A DNA stretch of 39,227 bases from Comamonadaceae bacterium (GCA_027488115.1 JAIYCG010000003.1:1-39227); one strand, 5' to 3'; shown: positions 17,385-27,871, counted from the stretch's first letter. Made by a program: numbers and translations. Notes: generated by a model not told the origin, from the letters alone.

Positions 17385-17807
17385 TTAAATTTGATGCAGC
17401 ACCAATGTGTTGCCTTGAATATCTTGAATTTGGTAAACGCCTAAAACTTGCGGAACGCCTTGCGCACAAATGGCCGTCCAGTTGGCGCCTCTGTGTTTAA
17501 CCAGCGCCGTGCCATTGCTAAGCCATTCATGCACTTCCACTGTTTCGCCCACATCCAAGTGTTGGGCAGAAACTTGCTCTGGATGCGACTTTAATTTTTG
17601 CAATGAATAAATGCGCCACAAAATAACGGCCAGGCCACCCACTGCTGATCCGGTCATGATTTGAGTGCTGAAACTCAGCTGAGCGTGTGCTGCAAGCGCA
17701 CCTGCTGAAGCACCGATAGCCAGCATCAGCAGGTAGAAAGTGCCCGTCATGAGTTCAATGCCTACAAGTGAGCCTGCAATGAGCCACCAAATAGTTGATT
17801 CGTTCAT
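17385..17807 (-). CDS. NfeD-like membrane protein
   Basis: A short NfeD-family protein of 140 residues. Three hydrophobic segments occur at about residues 7-20, 22-42 and 50-66, followed by a soluble beta-rich OB-fold domain (about 80-140: DVGETVEVHEWLSNGTALVKHRGANWTAI) that contacts SPFH partners. It lies 30 bp from the qmcA-like gene and precedes it on the minus strand, so the two form one operon. It lacks the serine-protease part found in long NfeD proteins and so is the short form. Confidence 0.9.
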   Translation of the reverse strand: MNESTIWWLIAGSLVGIELMTGTFYLLMLAIGASAGALAAHAQLSFSTQIMTGSAVGGLAVILWRIYSLQKLKSHPEQVSAQHLDVGETVEVHEWLSNGTALVKHRGANWTAICAQGVPQVLGVYQIQDIQGNTLVLHQI

Positions 17808-17932
17808 GAGTGAGTTGTTCCTTTAAATAAAGTCTCTTCAATTTCTGATACTGCCACGAATTGCCAAACACTGTTGAGATTCCGTCAGTATGAAAGGGAT
17901 TGCAAGGCCTTTCTGCTCAACTCTTGTCAAGA

Positions 17933-18148
17933 ATGGGCTTTTCTGCGATTGATGCAAACTATCATAAGGTTGTCGATGTGGTGAATTCTGTATCACCTCA
18001 ATCTGGAGCACGCCAGCAAAAAATGTCTTACAAAGTCAGCGAAAGCGAGTTGCAATTGGCACAAGTGACCAAGCAAATCAATTTGGCTAAGGCACTACCG
18101 CAAGTCAACAAAGAGCTCCTCAAAGATATGAAGTCCCTTATAAATTAA
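17933..18148 (+). CDS. Doubtful small hypothetical protein
   Basis: An open frame of 71 codons from ATG 17933 (a TTG at 17900 would give 82). The product is polar, rich in Gln, Lys, Ser and Val, with a helical-looking second half (ESELQLAQVTKQINLAKALPQVNKELLKDMKSL) and no signal or membrane segment. I recognise no family. There is no good ribosome binding site. The frame fills an otherwise empty gap between nfeD and dusA and ends 13 bp before the dusA start. The regular helical composition favours a real gene; the missing binding site argues against. Confidence 0.45.
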   Translation: MGFSAIDANYHKVVDVVNSVSPQSGARQQKMSYKVSESELQLAQVTKQINLAKALPQVNKELLKDMKSLIN

Positions 18149-18161
18149 TTATCATCAGGGT

Positions 18162-19172
18162 GTGAATCAAACCTCTTTCAACAACTTGAGCCCTTGGCGC
18201 CTTTCCGTTGCGCCCATGATGGACTGGACTGACCGGCACTGCCGGTACTTCTATCGCTTGCTGTCTCAACATACCTTGCTTTACACCGAGATGGTCACTA
18301 CGGGGGCCTTGCGGCATGGCAGCGTTGAGAGGCACCTACGTTTCAATACAGAAGAACATCCAGTCGCCTTGCAATTAGGGGGTAGCGTCGCCGCCGATTT
18401 GGCCTTTGCCGCCAAACTGGGAGAGCAGTGGGGCTACAACGAAATCAATTTGAACTGTGGTTGTCCCAGCGACCGAGTGCAGCGCGGTGCCTTTGGCGCG
18501 TGCCTCATGAATGAGCCACAGTTGGTGGCCGATGGTGTCAAAGCCATGGTCGATGTGGTGTCGGTGCCCGTCACGGTGAAGCACCGCATTGGCATTGACC
18601 AAATTGAAAGCTACGACTTTGTCCGTGACTTTGTGGGCACCGTCAAAGAAGCGGGCTGCAATGTGTTCATTGTTCATGCCCGCAATGCCTGGCTCAACGG
18701 CTTATCGCCCAAAGAGAATCGAGAGATTCCCCCGTTGCGATATGAACTGGCGTATCAGTTGAAAAAAGATTTTCCGTCGCTCACTATTGCGATCAATGGC
18801 GGTATCACACGCAACGAACAAATCGCTCAGCACTTGAACGAAGTCGATGGCGTAATGATTGGCCGTGAGGCTTATTACAACCCCTGGCTGTTAACCACTT
18901 GGGATGCGCAGTTCTTCAATGCAAGTGAATCAGACATCACGCGAGAGGTTGTGGAAGAAGCCATGGTGACTTACATGGAGCGCGCTTATCTGGAAGATGC
19001 CTGTCCTTGGTACGCGATTGCACGGCACATGTTGGGGCTTTACCATGGTCAAAGAGGCGGGCGCTTGTGGCGTCAGGTTTGGAGCAATCACAAACTAAAA
19101 CCCATGCTGCCTCGTGAGGTCATGTCCATTGCGCGCGAGGCGCTGGCCAGAGGTGCTGAAGTCCCTGCTTAA
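18162..19172 (+). CDS. dusA: tRNA-dihydrouridine(20/20a) synthase
   Basis: A flavin enzyme that reduces U20/U20a in the D-loop of tRNA using NADPH. The FMN-binding TIM barrel begins LSVAPMMDWTDRHCRYFYR, and the active-site cysteine lies in NLNCGCPSDRVQRGAFGACLM. HARNAWLNGLSPKENREIPPL is characteristic of DusA rather than DusB or DusC. The start is a GTG at 18162; no upstream ATG exists in frame and the next methionines are inside the conserved core. At 336 residues the length is normal. It converges on the gntR gene with only four bases between the stops and no visible terminator. Confidence 0.92.
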   Translation: MNQTSFNNLSPWRLSVAPMMDWTDRHCRYFYRLLSQHTLLYTEMVTTGALRHGSVERHLRFNTEEHPVALQLGGSVAADLAFAAKLGEQWGYNEINLNCGCPSDRVQRGAFGACLMNEPQLVADGVKAMVDVVSVPVTVKHRIGIDQIESYDFVRDFVGTVKEAGCNVFIVHARNAWLNGLSPKENREIPPLRYELAYQLKKDFPSLTIAINGGITRNEQIAQHLNEVDGVMIGREAYYNPWLLTTWDAQFFNASESDITREVVEEAMVTYMERAYLEDACPWYAIARHMLGLYHGQRGGRLWRQVWSNHKLKPMLPREVMSIAREALARGAEVPA

Positions 19173-19176
19173 GCGC

Positions 19177-19839
19177 TTAACTGCTTGCCGCCATCAAACC
19201 ATTGGCAAAATGCTCACGCATGCGAGCTGCCGTGGCCAAAGCGTCTTTGGCATTGAGGGCCGCCATGATGGCTTGATGTTCTTTCAAAGACTCGCTGATG
19301 CGTCCTGTTTTAAACAGAGAGTTGTGACGATTGAGCTTCATGACTTTGCGAAGGTCAGCCACCATTTGATCGCGCCATTTGTTTTGAGCCAACTCTAGCA
19401 AGCACATGTGAAACGCCTCGTTCACTTCAAAGAATTTGTCGTGCTTTTCTTTACCAGGTTTGCCGGCAGCTTCTAGTTCTGCATGAAGGGACTGGAGTTT
19501 CTTCAGGTCGGCAGGGGAGGCGGTTTGGGCCACGACAGCGGCGGCATCACTTTCAAGCAAACTCAGCAAGTGATACACATCGCGAAGGTCTTTTTCAGAA
19601 ACTTCGGTAACGTAGGCGCCGCGTCTAACCTTCATGGTCACCAAGCCCTCAGCGGCCAACACCTTCAGAGCTTCCCGCAATGGGGTACGGCTAATGCCAT
19701 ACGCCTTGGCTATTTGAAGCTCGTCAATCCAGCTGCCAGGTTCTAGCTCGCGACTGAAGATGCGCTGCCGAATCAGTTCGGCAACTTCTTCATAAAGCGC
19801 TCGAGGCGCCAAAGACGAAACAGCAGGCAGTGAAGACAT
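19177..19839 (-). CDS. GntR-family (FCD domain) regulator of the propionyl-CoA operon
   Basis: The N-terminal GntR winged helix covers about residues 12-80 (IAKAYGISRTPLREALKVLAAEGLVTMKVRRGAYV), and the C-terminal all-helical FCD ligand-binding domain about 88-215, with the usual Asp/His metal-site candidates. At 220 residues it is normal for the FadR/FCD subfamily. It is divergent from the mutase gene, with a 107-bp intergenic region carrying an inverted repeat. Local control of methylmalonyl-CoA pathway genes is therefore the best guess. The ligand, perhaps an acyl-CoA or organic acid of this pathway, is inferred, not seen. Confidence 0.9.
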   Translation of the reverse strand: MSSLPAVSSLAPRALYEEVAELIRQRIFSRELEPGSWIDELQIAKAYGISRTPLREALKVLAAEGLVTMKVRRGAYVTEVSEKDLRDVYHLLSLLESDAAAVVAQTASPADLKKLQSLHAELEAAGKPGKEKHDKFFEVNEAFHMCLLELAQNKWRDQMVADLRKVMKLNRHNSLFKTGRISESLKEHQAIMAALNAKDALATAARMREHFANGLMAASS

Positions 19840-19884
19840 GGTGGATAAATCGTGAAAATTGACCTAAAGTGAGTCGTTTTGCAA

Positions 19885-19903
19885 ATTGTAAGGCAGGTAC
19901 AAT
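19885..19903. promoter_or_regulatory. Candidate GntR operator overlapping a -10-like element
   Basis: ATTGTA (19885-19890) and TACAAT (19898-19903) are a perfect 6-bp inverted repeat around a 7-base spacer. Imperfect outer arms TGCAAA and TTTGCA lie on either side. The right half TACAAT also resembles a -10 element for the mutase operon, so repressor binding there would block RNA polymerase. The site is in the divergent gntR-mutase gap. Confidence 0.5.
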
Positions 19904-19946
19904 ATTTTGCATCAATAATTATGAATCATGTTGAGGATTTCGTGAA

Positions 19947-22103
19947 ATGACCCACCCGAAGAATGAATTCAAAAACACGCAGCTAGAAGATTGGATGCGT
20001 GCGGCGCAAAAATCCGCGCCCGGTGGCAATGTCGAAGCCCTCAATTGGAAAACGCCCGACGGCATCTCCGTCAAGCCTTTGTACACGGCAGAAGATACGG
20101 CTGCTCTGCCTTACGCCAACACCTTGCCTGGCTTCGAGCCGTTCTTGCGCGGCCCTCAAGCCACCATGTACTCGGTCCGTCCATGGACCATTCGCCAGTA
20201 CGCTGGTTTTTCAACGGCTGAAGAGTCCAATGCGTTCTATCGCAAGGCTTTGGCTGCCGGCGGTCAAGGCGTTTCAGTGGCTTTCGATTTGGCCACGCAT
20301 CGCGGCTACGACTCTGACCATCCCCGTGTCACGGGCGACGTCGGCAAGGCCGGTGTGGCCATCGACTCTGTGGAAGACATGAAGATTTTGTTCGACCAGA
20401 TTCCCCTCGACAAGGTGTCTGTGTCCATGACCATGAACGGCGCGGTCCTGCCCGTGTTGGCAGGCTATGTGGTGGCAGCCGAAGAGCAAGGTGTCAGCCA
20501 AGACAAATTGTCTGGAACCATTCAGAACGACATTCTGAAAGAGTTCATGGTGCGCAACACCTACATTTACCCACCCGAGCCATCGATGAAAATCATTGGC
20601 GACATCATTGAGTACACGGCCAAAAACATGCCGAAGTTCAACTCAATTTCGATTTCGGGTTATCACATGCAAGAAGCTGGTGCCAACCAGGCGCTTGAGA
20701 TGGCCTTTACGTTGGCCGATGGCAAAGAGTATGTGAAAACCGCCATTGCCAAGGGAATGGACGTGGATGACTTTGCAGGCCGCTTGTCCTTCTTCTGGGC
20801 GGTGGGCATGAATTTCTATTTGGAGATTGCCAAGATGCGCGCCGCACGTTTGTTGTGGTGCCGCATCATGAAGGGCTTCGATGCCAAGAACCCCAAGAGC
20901 CTCATGCTGCGCACGCACAGCCAAACTTCTGGTTGGTCGCTCACCGAGCAAGACCCCTACAACAATGTGGTGCGCACCACCATTGAAGCCATGGCGGCTG
21001 TGTTTGGCGGTACGCAATCTTTGCACACCAACAGCTTTGACGAAGCCATTGCTTTGCCTACCGAGTTCAGTTCGCGCATTGCCCGCAACACGCAGTTGAT
21101 CATGCAAGAAGAGACGCACATCACCAATGTGATTGACCCCTGGGCAGGCAGCTACATGATGGAATCGCTCACGCAAGAGATGGCCGACAAAGCTTGGGCC
21201 ATAATTGAAGAAGTGGAAGCCATGGGCGGTATGACCAAGGCCGTGGACAGCGGTTGGGCCAAGCTCAAAATTGAAGCGGCTGCCGCAGAAAAGCAAGCAC
21301 GCATTGACTCTGGCAAAGACGTCATTGTGGGCGTGAACAAATACAAGCTGGCCAAAGAAGACCCCATCGACATCTTGGCCATCGACAACGTCAAAGTGCG
21401 TGACGGTCAGATCGATCGTTTGAAGAAAATTCGCGCCACGCGCGACAGCGCCAAGGTGCAAGCTGCACTGGATGCGCTGACAGCATCGGCTGAAAGCGGC
21501 CAGGGCACTTTGCTCGACCTCAGCATTCAAGCCATTCGCTTGCGAGCCACGGTGGGTGAAGTGTCCGATGCGTTGGAAAAAGTCTTTGGGCGCCACCGCG
21601 CCGATACGCAAAAGGTGACAGGTGTGTACGCTGCTGCTTACGACTCAGCCGAGGGCTGGGACCAACTGAAAAAAGAGATCAACGACTTTGCCGATGCCAA
21701 GGGCCGTCGCCCTCGCGTCATGATCAGCAAGCTGGGTCAAGACGGCCACGACCGCGGCGCCAAAGTGGTGGCCACAGCATTTGCCGATTTGGGCTTTGAC
21801 GTCGACATGGGGCCCTTGTTCCAAACGCCTGAAGAGTGCGCAAGACAAGCTATTGAAAACGACGTGCACGCCGTGGGTGTTTCTACGTTGGCCGCTGGTC
21901 ATAAAACCTTGGTGCCTGCCATCATCGAAGAACTGAAGAAACAGGGCGCCGACGACATCATTGTGTTTGTGGGTGGCGTCATCCCTCGTCAAGACTATGA
22001 GTTCCTGTACGAAGCGGGTGTGAAGGGTATCTATGGTCCGGGTACCCCCATTCCTGCCAGCGCCAAAGATGTTTTGGAGCAAATTAAAAAGGCTGTAGGT
22101 TGA
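19947..22103 (+). CDS. scpA: Methylmalonyl-CoA mutase, single-chain
   Basis: An adenosylcobalamin-dependent enzyme that interconverts (R)-methylmalonyl-CoA and succinyl-CoA. The N-terminal catalytic barrel (about residues 20-560) includes the substrate region [24 protein letters not shown], and the C-terminal B12 domain (about 585-715) has the base-off motif D-G-H601-D-R-G. At 718 residues it is the homodimeric type such as E. coli Sbm. AGGAT precedes the ATG. It is the first gene of an operon with meaB, pccB, pccA and an epimerase-like gene, which supports the propionyl-CoA to succinyl-CoA direction, feeding the TCA cycle. Confidence 0.96.
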   Translation: MTHPKNEFKNTQLEDWMRAAQKSAPGGNVEALNWKTPDGISVKPLYTAEDTAALPYANTLPGFEPFLRGPQATMYSVRPWTIRQYAGFSTAEESNAFYRKALAAGGQGVSVAFDLATHRGYDSDHPRVTGDVGKAGVAIDSVEDMKILFDQIPLDKVSVSMTMNGAVLPVLAGYVVAAEEQGVSQDKLSGTIQNDILKEFMVRNTYIYPPEPSMKIIGDIIEYTAKNMPKFNSISISGYHMQEAGANQALEMAFTLADGKEYVKTAIAKGMDVDDFAGRLSFFWAVGMNFYLEIAKMRAARLLWCRIMKGFDAKNPKSLMLRTHSQTSGWSLTEQDPYNNVVRTTIEAMAAVFGGTQSLHTNSFDEAIALPTEFSSRIARNTQLIMQEETHITNVIDPWAGSYMMESLTQEMADKAWAIIEEVEAMGGMTKAVDSGWAKLKIEAAAAEKQARIDSGKDVIVGVNKYKLAKEDPIDILAIDNVKVRDGQIDRLKKIRATRDSAKVQAALDALTASAESGQGTLLDLSIQAIRLRATVGEVSDALEKVFGRHRADTQKVTGVYAAAYDSAEGWDQLKKEINDFADAKGRRPRVMISKLGQDGHDRGAKVVATAFADLGFDVDMGPLFQTPEECARQAIENDVHAVGVSTLAAGHKTLVPAIIEELKKQGADDIIVFVGGVIPRQDYEFLYEAGVKGIYGPGTPIPASAKDVLEQIKKAVG

Positions 22104-23125
22104 CACCTCAAGACCTCATGCAGGGTGTATTGCAGGGGCCGCCTGCGGTGCAGCGCCGCGCCATGGCCAAGTCCATCACCTTGCTCGAGTCCACACTGCC
22201 TGCACATCGCGTGCAGGCGGATGAATTGTTGACAGGATTGTTGCCGCATTCAGGCAAATCATTTCGATTGGGTATCAGTGGTGTACCAGGTGTGGGCAAG
22301 TCCACTTTCATTGAAGCGTTGGGCTTGTACTTAATTGCGCAAGGCCATCGTGTGGCGGTGTTGGCCATCGATCCTTCATCGACTGTGTCGGGCGGCTCCA
22401 TCTTGGGAGATAAAACGCGCATGGAGCACCTCAGCGTTCATGAGAAAGCTTACATTCGACCGAGCCCCTCCAGCGGTACCTTGGGCGGCGTGGCCGAAAA
22501 AACACGCGAAGCCATGTTGGTCTGTGAGGCTGCAGGTTATGACGTGGTCATCGTAGAAACCGTGGGCGTAGGTCAAAGCGAAACCGCTGTGGCCAACATG
22601 ACCGACATGTTCGTGCTGATGCAATTGCCCAATGCGGGCGATGATTTGCAAGCCATTAAAAAAGGCGTGATGGAGTTGGCCGATTTGGTGGTGATCAACA
22701 AAGCCGACATTGACACGTCTGCTGCCACACGTGCAGAAGCGCAAATTACCAGTGCCTTGCGCTTGCTAGGTTTGCATGGCAACCCCGACAACGCGCATCA
22801 CAACGAAGAACTTTGGCATCCCCAAGTGGTTCAAATCAGCGCCTTGCTGAATCAAGGTGTCGATACTTTTTGGCAACGTGTGACGCAGTTTAAAAACTTG
22901 CAACACGCCAATCAAAAGTTTGCACACCGCAGACAACAACAAGCGCAGGCCTGGATGTGGGAACGCATCGATTCGGGTCTTAAACATAACTTTCGAGGTC
23001 AGCCCAGTGTGCAAGTGCTGCTGCCTGAACTCACGCAAAAGGTGATCTCCGGCCAAGTGCCGGCATCCACTGCAGCAAGACAACTGCTAGCCGCATATCA
23101 AGCGACTGGTTTCCCTACGAATTGA
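22100..23125 (+). CDS. meaB: MeaB/ArgK-type G-protein chaperone of methylmalonyl-CoA mutase
   Basis: A SIMIBI-class GTPase that protects and reloads methylmalonyl-CoA mutase with its cobalamin cofactor. The P-loop GVPGVGKST is at residues 61-69, and downstream motifs include [27 protein letters not shown] and the guanine-specificity NKAD. At 341 residues it is normal. The start is probably the TTG at 22100, which overlaps the mutase stop (TTGA); the first in-frame ATG is at 22118 and lacks a binding site. The overlap implies translational coupling of mutase and chaperone. Older annotations call this family ArgK, an incorrect link to arginine transport. Confidence 0.93.
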   Translation: MTPQDLMQGVLQGPPAVQRRAMAKSITLLESTLPAHRVQADELLTGLLPHSGKSFRLGISGVPGVGKSTFIEALGLYLIAQGHRVAVLAIDPSSTVSGGSILGDKTRMEHLSVHEKAYIRPSPSSGTLGGVAEKTREAMLVCEAAGYDVVIVETVGVGQSETAVANMTDMFVLMQLPNAGDDLQAIKKGVMELADLVVINKADIDTSAATRAEAQITSALRLLGLHGNPDNAHHNEELWHPQVVQISALLNQGVDTFWQRVTQFKNLQHANQKFAHRRQQQAQAWMWERIDSGLKHNFRGQPSVQVLLPELTQKVISGQVPASTAARQLLAAYQATGFPTN

Positions 23126-23157
23126 AATTTCCCGCATTGGAGTGAAGAAAGTAAATC

Positions 23158-24690
23158 ATGCAAGACATCATTCAACAACTTGAACAAAAACGCGCTGCAG
23201 CACGTTTGGGCGGCGGGCAAAAACGCATTGATGCACAGCACGCCAAAGGCAAGCTCACCGCGCGGGAGCGTTTAGAAGTATTGCTAGACGAAGGCACCTT
23301 CGAAGAATGGGACATGTTTGTGGAGCACCGCTGCACAGACTTTGGCATGCAAGACAACAAGATTCCAGGCGACGGTGTGGTCACCGGCTACGGCATGATC
23401 AACGGCCGCTTGGTGTTTGTGTACAGCCAAGACTTCACGGTGTTTGGCGGTGCTTTGTCTGAATCGCACGCTGAGAAGATTTGCAAAATCATGGATCAAG
23501 CCATGAAGGTGGGTGCACCTGTGATTGGCTTGAACGATTCGGGCGGTGCACGTATTCAAGAGGGTGTGGCCTCCTTGGGCGGTTATGCTGAAGTGTTCCA
23601 ACGCAATGTGATGGCCAGCGGTGTGATTCCTCAAATTAGCATGATCATGGGCCCCTCAGCCGGTGGTGCGGTTTATTCACCCGCCATGACCGACTTCATC
23701 TTCATGGTGAAAGACAGCTCCTACATGTTTGTCACGGGACCCGAAGTGGTCAAAACCGTGACGCACGAAGAAGTGACAGCCGAAGAGTTGGGTGGCGCTT
23801 TAACGCACACCACCAAGAGCGGTGTGGCCGACATGGCGTTTGAAAACGACGTCGAAGCATTGCTCATGCTGCGCCGCTTGTACAACTACCTGCCATTGAA
23901 CAACCGAGAAAAATCACCTGTGCGTGCCAGTGGCGACCCCACAGACCGTCAAGACCCTAGCTTGAATACCTTGGTACCCTTGAACGCCAACCAAGCTTAT
24001 GACATGAAAGAGCTCATCATGAAGACCGTTGATGACGGCGACTTCTTTGAACTCCAACCCGACTACGCCAAAAATATCCTCATCGGTTTTGCCCGCATGG
24101 CCGGCCAAACCGTTGGCATCGTGGCCAACCAGCCTTTGGTGTTGGCCGGTTGCTTGGACATCAAGAGTTCCATCAAAGCGGCTCGCTTTGTGCGCTTCTG
24201 CGATGCCTTCAGCATTCCCGTGATTACTTTTGTGGACGTACCAGGCTTCATGCCCGGTACCTCACAAGAATACGGCGGCATCATCAAGCACGGCGCTAAA
24301 TTGCTTTACGCCTATGCAGAGTGCACTGTGCCAAAAATTACAGTCATTACGCGCAAAGCCTACGGCGGTGCCTACGACGTCATGGCGTCTAAGCACCTTA
24401 GAGGTGACGTGAACTTCGCGTGGCCTAACGCAGAAATTGCGGTGATGGGTGCCAAGGGTGCTGTAGAAATTATTTTCCGTGAGGACAAAAACGACCCCGT
24501 GAAGTTGGCAGCTCGCGAAGCCGAATACAAAGACCGCTTTGCCAACCCCTTCGTGGCCGGCGCTCGCGGCTTCATTGACGACGTCATTCAACCGCACGAA
24601 ACACGCAAACGCATTTGCCGTTCCTTGGTGATGTTGAAAGACAAAAAAGTTGAGAACCCATGGCGCAAGCACGGCAACATTCCACTCTAA
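23158..24690 (+). CDS. pccB: Propionyl-CoA carboxylase beta subunit (carboxyltransferase)
   Basis: The carboxyltransferase part of propionyl-CoA carboxylase moves CO2 from carboxybiotin to propionyl-CoA, giving (S)-methylmalonyl-CoA. Two crotonase-like half-domains are visible: the N-terminal acyl-CoA site ([38 protein letters not shown]) and the C-terminal half ([41 protein letters not shown]). At 510 residues it is the usual PccB length, and the sequence is closer to PccB than to acetyl-CoA carboxylase AccD. It lies between meaB (32 bp) and pccA (50 bp) in one operon. Confidence 0.96.
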   Translation: MQDIIQQLEQKRAAARLGGGQKRIDAQHAKGKLTARERLEVLLDEGTFEEWDMFVEHRCTDFGMQDNKIPGDGVVTGYGMINGRLVFVYSQDFTVFGGALSESHAEKICKIMDQAMKVGAPVIGLNDSGGARIQEGVASLGGYAEVFQRNVMASGVIPQISMIMGPSAGGAVYSPAMTDFIFMVKDSSYMFVTGPEVVKTVTHEEVTAEELGGALTHTTKSGVADMAFENDVEALLMLRRLYNYLPLNNREKSPVRASGDPTDRQDPSLNTLVPLNANQAYDMKELIMKTVDDGDFFELQPDYAKNILIGFARMAGQTVGIVANQPLVLAGCLDIKSSIKAARFVRFCDAFSIPVITFVDVPGFMPGTSQEYGGIIKHGAKLLYAYAECTVPKITVITRKAYGGAYDVMASKHLRGDVNFAWPNAEIAVMGAKGAVEIIFREDKNDPVKLAAREAEYKDRFANPFVAGARGFIDDVIQPHETRKRICRSLVMLKDKKVENPWRKHGNIPL

Positions 24691-24740
24691 GTGGCCTGTC
24701 CGAACTTGATTGAACTGAATACGCCATTAGGAGAAAAAAT

Positions 24741-26792
24741 ATGTTTACCAAAATTTTGATTGCCAACCGCGGTGAAATTGCATGCCGTGTCATTGCAACT
24801 GCCAAGAAGATGGGCATCGCCACAGTTGCTGTTTATTCAGAAGCAGACAAAGAAGCCCGTCATGTGATGCTGGCAGATGAAGCCGTATTGCTTGGCCCAG
24901 CGCCTTCGCGCGAATCTTATTTGGTGGCCGACAAAATCATTGCCGCTGCCAAAGCCACAGGTGCCCAAGCCATTCACCCAGGTTACGGCTTCTTGTCTGA
25001 AAACGAAGCCTTTTCGAAGCGTTGCGAAGACGAGGGCATTGCTTTTATCGGGCCACGTCACTTTTCCATTGCCGCCATGGGCGACAAAATTGCCTCTAAA
25101 AAGTTAGCCAACGAAGCCAAGGTCAACACCATCCCCGGTTACAACGATGCCATTGCCACAGCAGAAGCCGCTGTCGAAATTGCCAAAGGCATTGGCTACC
25201 CCGTCATGATCAAAGCCTCTGCAGGCGGTGGCGGCAAAGGCCTTCGCGTGGCCTTCAATGACAAAGAAGCCTTTGAAGGCTTTACTTCTTGCAAAAACGA
25301 AGCGCTCAACTCGTTTGGCGACGATCGGGTGTTCATTGAAAAATTTGTAGAAGAACCGCGTCACATTGAAATTCAAGTGTTAGGCGACAGCCATGGCAAC
25401 GTGATCTTTTTGAACGAGCGCGAGTGCTCTATTCAACGTCGTCACCAAAAAGTGATTGAAGAAGCGCCATCGCCATTTATCAGTGACGCCACGCGCAAAG
25501 CCATGGGCGAGCAGGCCGTGGCCTTGGCCAAAGCAGTGAATTACCAATCAGCCGGCACCGTAGAGTTTGTGGTGGGCAAAGACCAAAGCTTCTACTTCCT
25601 CGAGATGAACACGCGCTTGCAGGTGGAGCACCCCGTGACGGAAGCCATCACAGGCATCGACTTGGTAGAAATGATGATTCGCGTGGCCAATGGCGAAAAA
25701 TTACCCATGACCCAAGCCGATGTCAAGCGCAACGGTTGGGCCATTGAATGCCGCATTAACGCAGAAGATCCATTCCGCAATTTCTTGCCATCAACGGGTC
25801 GTTTGGTGCGCTTTCAAACGCCCATGCAAACCATGTTCCAGTCGAATACCCAAGACCTTTTGGGTGTGCGCGTAGACACGGGCGTGCAAGATGGGGGGGA
25901 GATTCCCATGTTCTACGACTCCATGATTGCCAAGCTCATTGTGCATGGCACTGACCGCAACGATGCCATTGCCAAGATGCGGGAAGCACTCAATGGTTTT
26001 GTCATTCGGGGGATCAGCTCCAACATTCCATTCCAAGCTGCATTGTTGGCACACCCCAAGTTTGTGTCCGGCGATTTCAACACTGGCTTCATTGCAGAAA
26101 ACTATGCGCATGGTTTTCGAGCCGAAGACGTGCCGCACGATGATCCCAATTTCTTGGTGGCTCTGGCTGCATTTGTGCGCCGTAAATCGCGTGAACGGGC
26201 TGCAAGTTTGAGCGGCCAACTACCTGGCTACGATGTTCAAATTGGCCAAGATTACAGCGTCATTGTTTTGGGTGCCAAAGGCAACAACCGATACGTGCCT
26301 GTCCATGTTGACGAGTTCCGCGGGCAGGTTGGCAAAGCCATCATCAAAGTGGCCGATCAGCACTACATCATTGAAAGCCACTCACGTTTAAACGATGTGC
26401 GCATTGCAGGCACTGTCAATGGCAAACCTTTTACAGCGCAAGTTGAGCGAGGTACCCCCAAAAACCCATTGGCATTGCAAATTCAGCACAACGGCACTCG
26501 CATTGAAGCCTTGGTGGTATCGCCCCGCATGGCCGAGTTGCATCAAATGATGCCGTTTAAAACGCCACCAGACATGAGTCGGTTCGTACTGTCGCCAATG
26601 CCAGGCTTGCTGGTTCAGGTGGCCGTTGCGCCGGGTCAAAAAGTTCAAGCTGGTGAACGTGTGGCTGTGATTGAGGCTATGAAAATGGAAAATATTTTGT
26701 TTGCCGCCCAAGATGGTGTTGTGAAAAAAATCATGGCATCACAAGGTGAGTCATTGACTGTTGACCAATTGATTGTGGAGTTTGAAGCATGA
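24741..26792 (+). CDS. pccA: Propionyl-CoA carboxylase alpha subunit (biotin carboxylase + biotin carrier)
   Basis: This subunit carboxylates its own biotin with ATP and bicarbonate. Domains in order: biotin carboxylase N-terminal domain, [16 protein letters not shown] (residues 2-17); ATP-grasp with the Gly-rich loop [12 protein letters not shown] (about 154-165) and [14 protein letters not shown]; the BC C-terminal domain; the middle BT-type linker (about 480-600); and the biotinyl domain with EAMKMEN, where the biotinylated lysine is about residue 648. At 683 residues it is normal for PccA. AGGAG precedes the ATG. The last bases overlap the next gene (ATGA), linking its translation to the epimerase-like protein. 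Confidence 0.96.
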   Translation: MFTKILIANRGEIACRVIATAKKMGIATVAVYSEADKEARHVMLADEAVLLGPAPSRESYLVADKIIAAAKATGAQAIHPGYGFLSENEAFSKRCEDEGIAFIGPRHFSIAAMGDKIASKKLANEAKVNTIPGYNDAIATAEAAVEIAKGIGYPVMIKASAGGGGKGLRVAFNDKEAFEGFTSCKNEALNSFGDDRVFIEKFVEEPRHIEIQVLGDSHGNVIFLNERECSIQRRHQKVIEEAPSPFISDATRKAMGEQAVALAKAVNYQSAGTVEFVVGKDQSFYFLEMNTRLQVEHPVTEAITGIDLVEMMIRVANGEKLPMTQADVKRNGWAIECRINAEDPFRNFLPSTGRLVRFQTPMQTMFQSNTQDLLGVRVDTGVQDGGEIPMFYDSMIAKLIVHGTDRNDAIAKMREALNGFVIRGISSNIPFQAALLAHPKFVSGDFNTGFIAENYAHGFRAEDVPHDDPNFLVALAAFVRRKSRERAASLSGQLPGYDVQIGQDYSVIVLGAKGNNRYVPVHVDEFRGQVGKAIIKVADQHYIIESHSRLNDVRIAGTVNGKPFTAQVERGTPKNPLALQIQHNGTRIEALVVSPRMAELHQMMPFKTPPDMSRFVLSPMPGLLVQVAVAPGQKVQAGERVAVIEAMKMENILFAAQDGVVKKIMASQGESLTVDQLIVEFEA

Positions 26793-27280
26793 GCCCAGTC
26801 CCCCGTCCATTTAAAGTCTTAGGCATTCAGCAAATTGCCATTGGCGGCCCTGACAAAGTCAAGCTGCAAAAACTCTGGATTGATATGTTCGGATTGGAGT
26901 TGACGGGCACCTACAAAAGTGACCGCGAGAATGTCGATGAAGACATTTGCACCATGGGCGTTGGCCCCTTCAAAATTGAAGTTGATTTGATGCAACCCCT
27001 CGACCCAGACAAGAAGCCAGCCGTCCACGCAACACCCTTGAACCACGTTGGATTGTGGGTCGACAATTTGCGGTTGGCAGTAGAGTGGCTAACCCAACAA
27101 GGCGTTCGATTTGCCCCAGGCGGCATTCGCAAAGGGGCGGCAGGTTTTGACATCTGTTTTATTCATCCGAAAGGTACCGAAGAATTGCCCATAGGCGGTG
27201 AGGGCGTTTTGATCGAACTTGTGCAAGCGCCAGATGAGTTGGTCAAGGCCTTTAGCGCATTAGCGGCGCAATATGCCTAG
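26789..27280 (+). CDS. VOC-family protein, probable methylmalonyl-CoA epimerase
   Basis: A vicinal-oxygen-chelate fold protein of 163 residues with two paired beta-alpha-beta modules. Placement as the last gene of the mutase-meaB-pccB-pccA operon, with ATGA overlap of pccA, makes methylmalonyl-CoA epimerase the natural role: PCC yields the S form and the mutase needs the R form. Metal-ligand candidates are H86 (PLNHVGLWV) and E143 (VLIELVQAP). The first-module ligand, normally His in (D)HIGIAV, is Q15 here (GIQQIAIGG). Because of this change the family (VOC) is certain but the epimerase call is inferred from context. Confidence 0.78.
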   Translation: MSPVPRPFKVLGIQQIAIGGPDKVKLQKLWIDMFGLELTGTYKSDRENVDEDICTMGVGPFKIEVDLMQPLDPDKKPAVHATPLNHVGLWVDNLRLAVEWLTQQGVRFAPGGIRKGAAGFDICFIHPKGTEELPIGGEGVLIELVQAPDELVKAFSALAAQYA

Positions 27281-27286
27281 GGCGTT

Positions 27287-27871
27287 TTAAGGCTGTTGAC
27301 GTGCCTTGGCTTTGGCCAATGCAGCTTGAATCATGTCTTGCTTGCTGGGCATTGGTTTTTCTTCAAGCTGAGCTTGAGCAAGCTGACGCACTTGTTTGGC
27401 TTCATAGCGTCTTCTAGCTTGTTGTGCCAACTTTTCAGACCATGCAGACCAGCCCGTTAGCTCGTTTGAAATGGGGACCATCTCAATGCAATCGACAGGG
27501 CATACGGGCAAACACAAATCGCAGCCAGTGCAGGCAGATTCAATCACGGTGTGCATCACTTTGTTGCTGCCCAAAATGGCATCGGTGGGGCAGGCACTGA
27601 TGCACAAGGTACATCCGATGCACCATGCCTCGTCAATCACGGCCACGGTCATTGGGCCTTCAACACCGTTCTCGGGGTTGAGCGGCAGCACTGGGCGTTC
27701 GGTGATTTTGGACAAAATGAAAACGCCCTCAAGTCCACCAGGGGGACATTGATTAATGGGCGCATTGTCTTGTGCAATGGCCTGTGCATAGGCCTTGCAA
27801 TTGGGAAAGCCGCATCGGGTGCACTGCGTTTGAGGCAGCGCATCGTTGATGCGTTCAGCCAGCGAGATCAC
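27287..27871 (-). CDS. Soluble RnfB/RsxB-like ferredoxin
   Basis: An iron-sulfur protein related to RnfB of Rnf/Rsx complexes. It has the N-terminal 4Fe-4S 'Fes' motif (C-x2-C-x4-C with a later C in INQCPPGG) at about residues 17-42, then a two-cluster ferredoxin domain, CIGCTLCISACP and CTGCDLCLPVCP (about 82-125), and a charged C-terminal helix (about 140-194). It lacks the N-terminal membrane helix of true RnfB, and no other rnf gene is near, so it is the stand-alone betaproteobacterial type of unknown redox partner. The start is a GTG (27871) that overlaps the phaZ stop (GTGA). At 194 residues it is a little shorter than RnfB. Confidence 0.88.
   Translation of the reverse strand: MISLAERINDALPQTQCTRCGFPNCKAYAQAIAQDNAPINQCPPGGLEGVFILSKITERPVLPLNPENGVEGPMTVAVIDEAWCIGCTLCISACPTDAILGSNKVMHTVIESACTGCDLCLPVCPVDCIEMVPISNELTGWSAWSEKLAQQARRRYEAKQVRQLAQAQLEEKPMPSKQDMIQAALAKAKARQQP

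Noticed and set aside
20643..21611. A 322-codon open frame antisense to the methylmalonyl-CoA mutase gene
   Set aside because: It lies wholly inside scpA. Its product is low in sense (His/Val/Phe-rich, no recognisable domain), as expected when the opposite strand of a biased-codon gene stays open.
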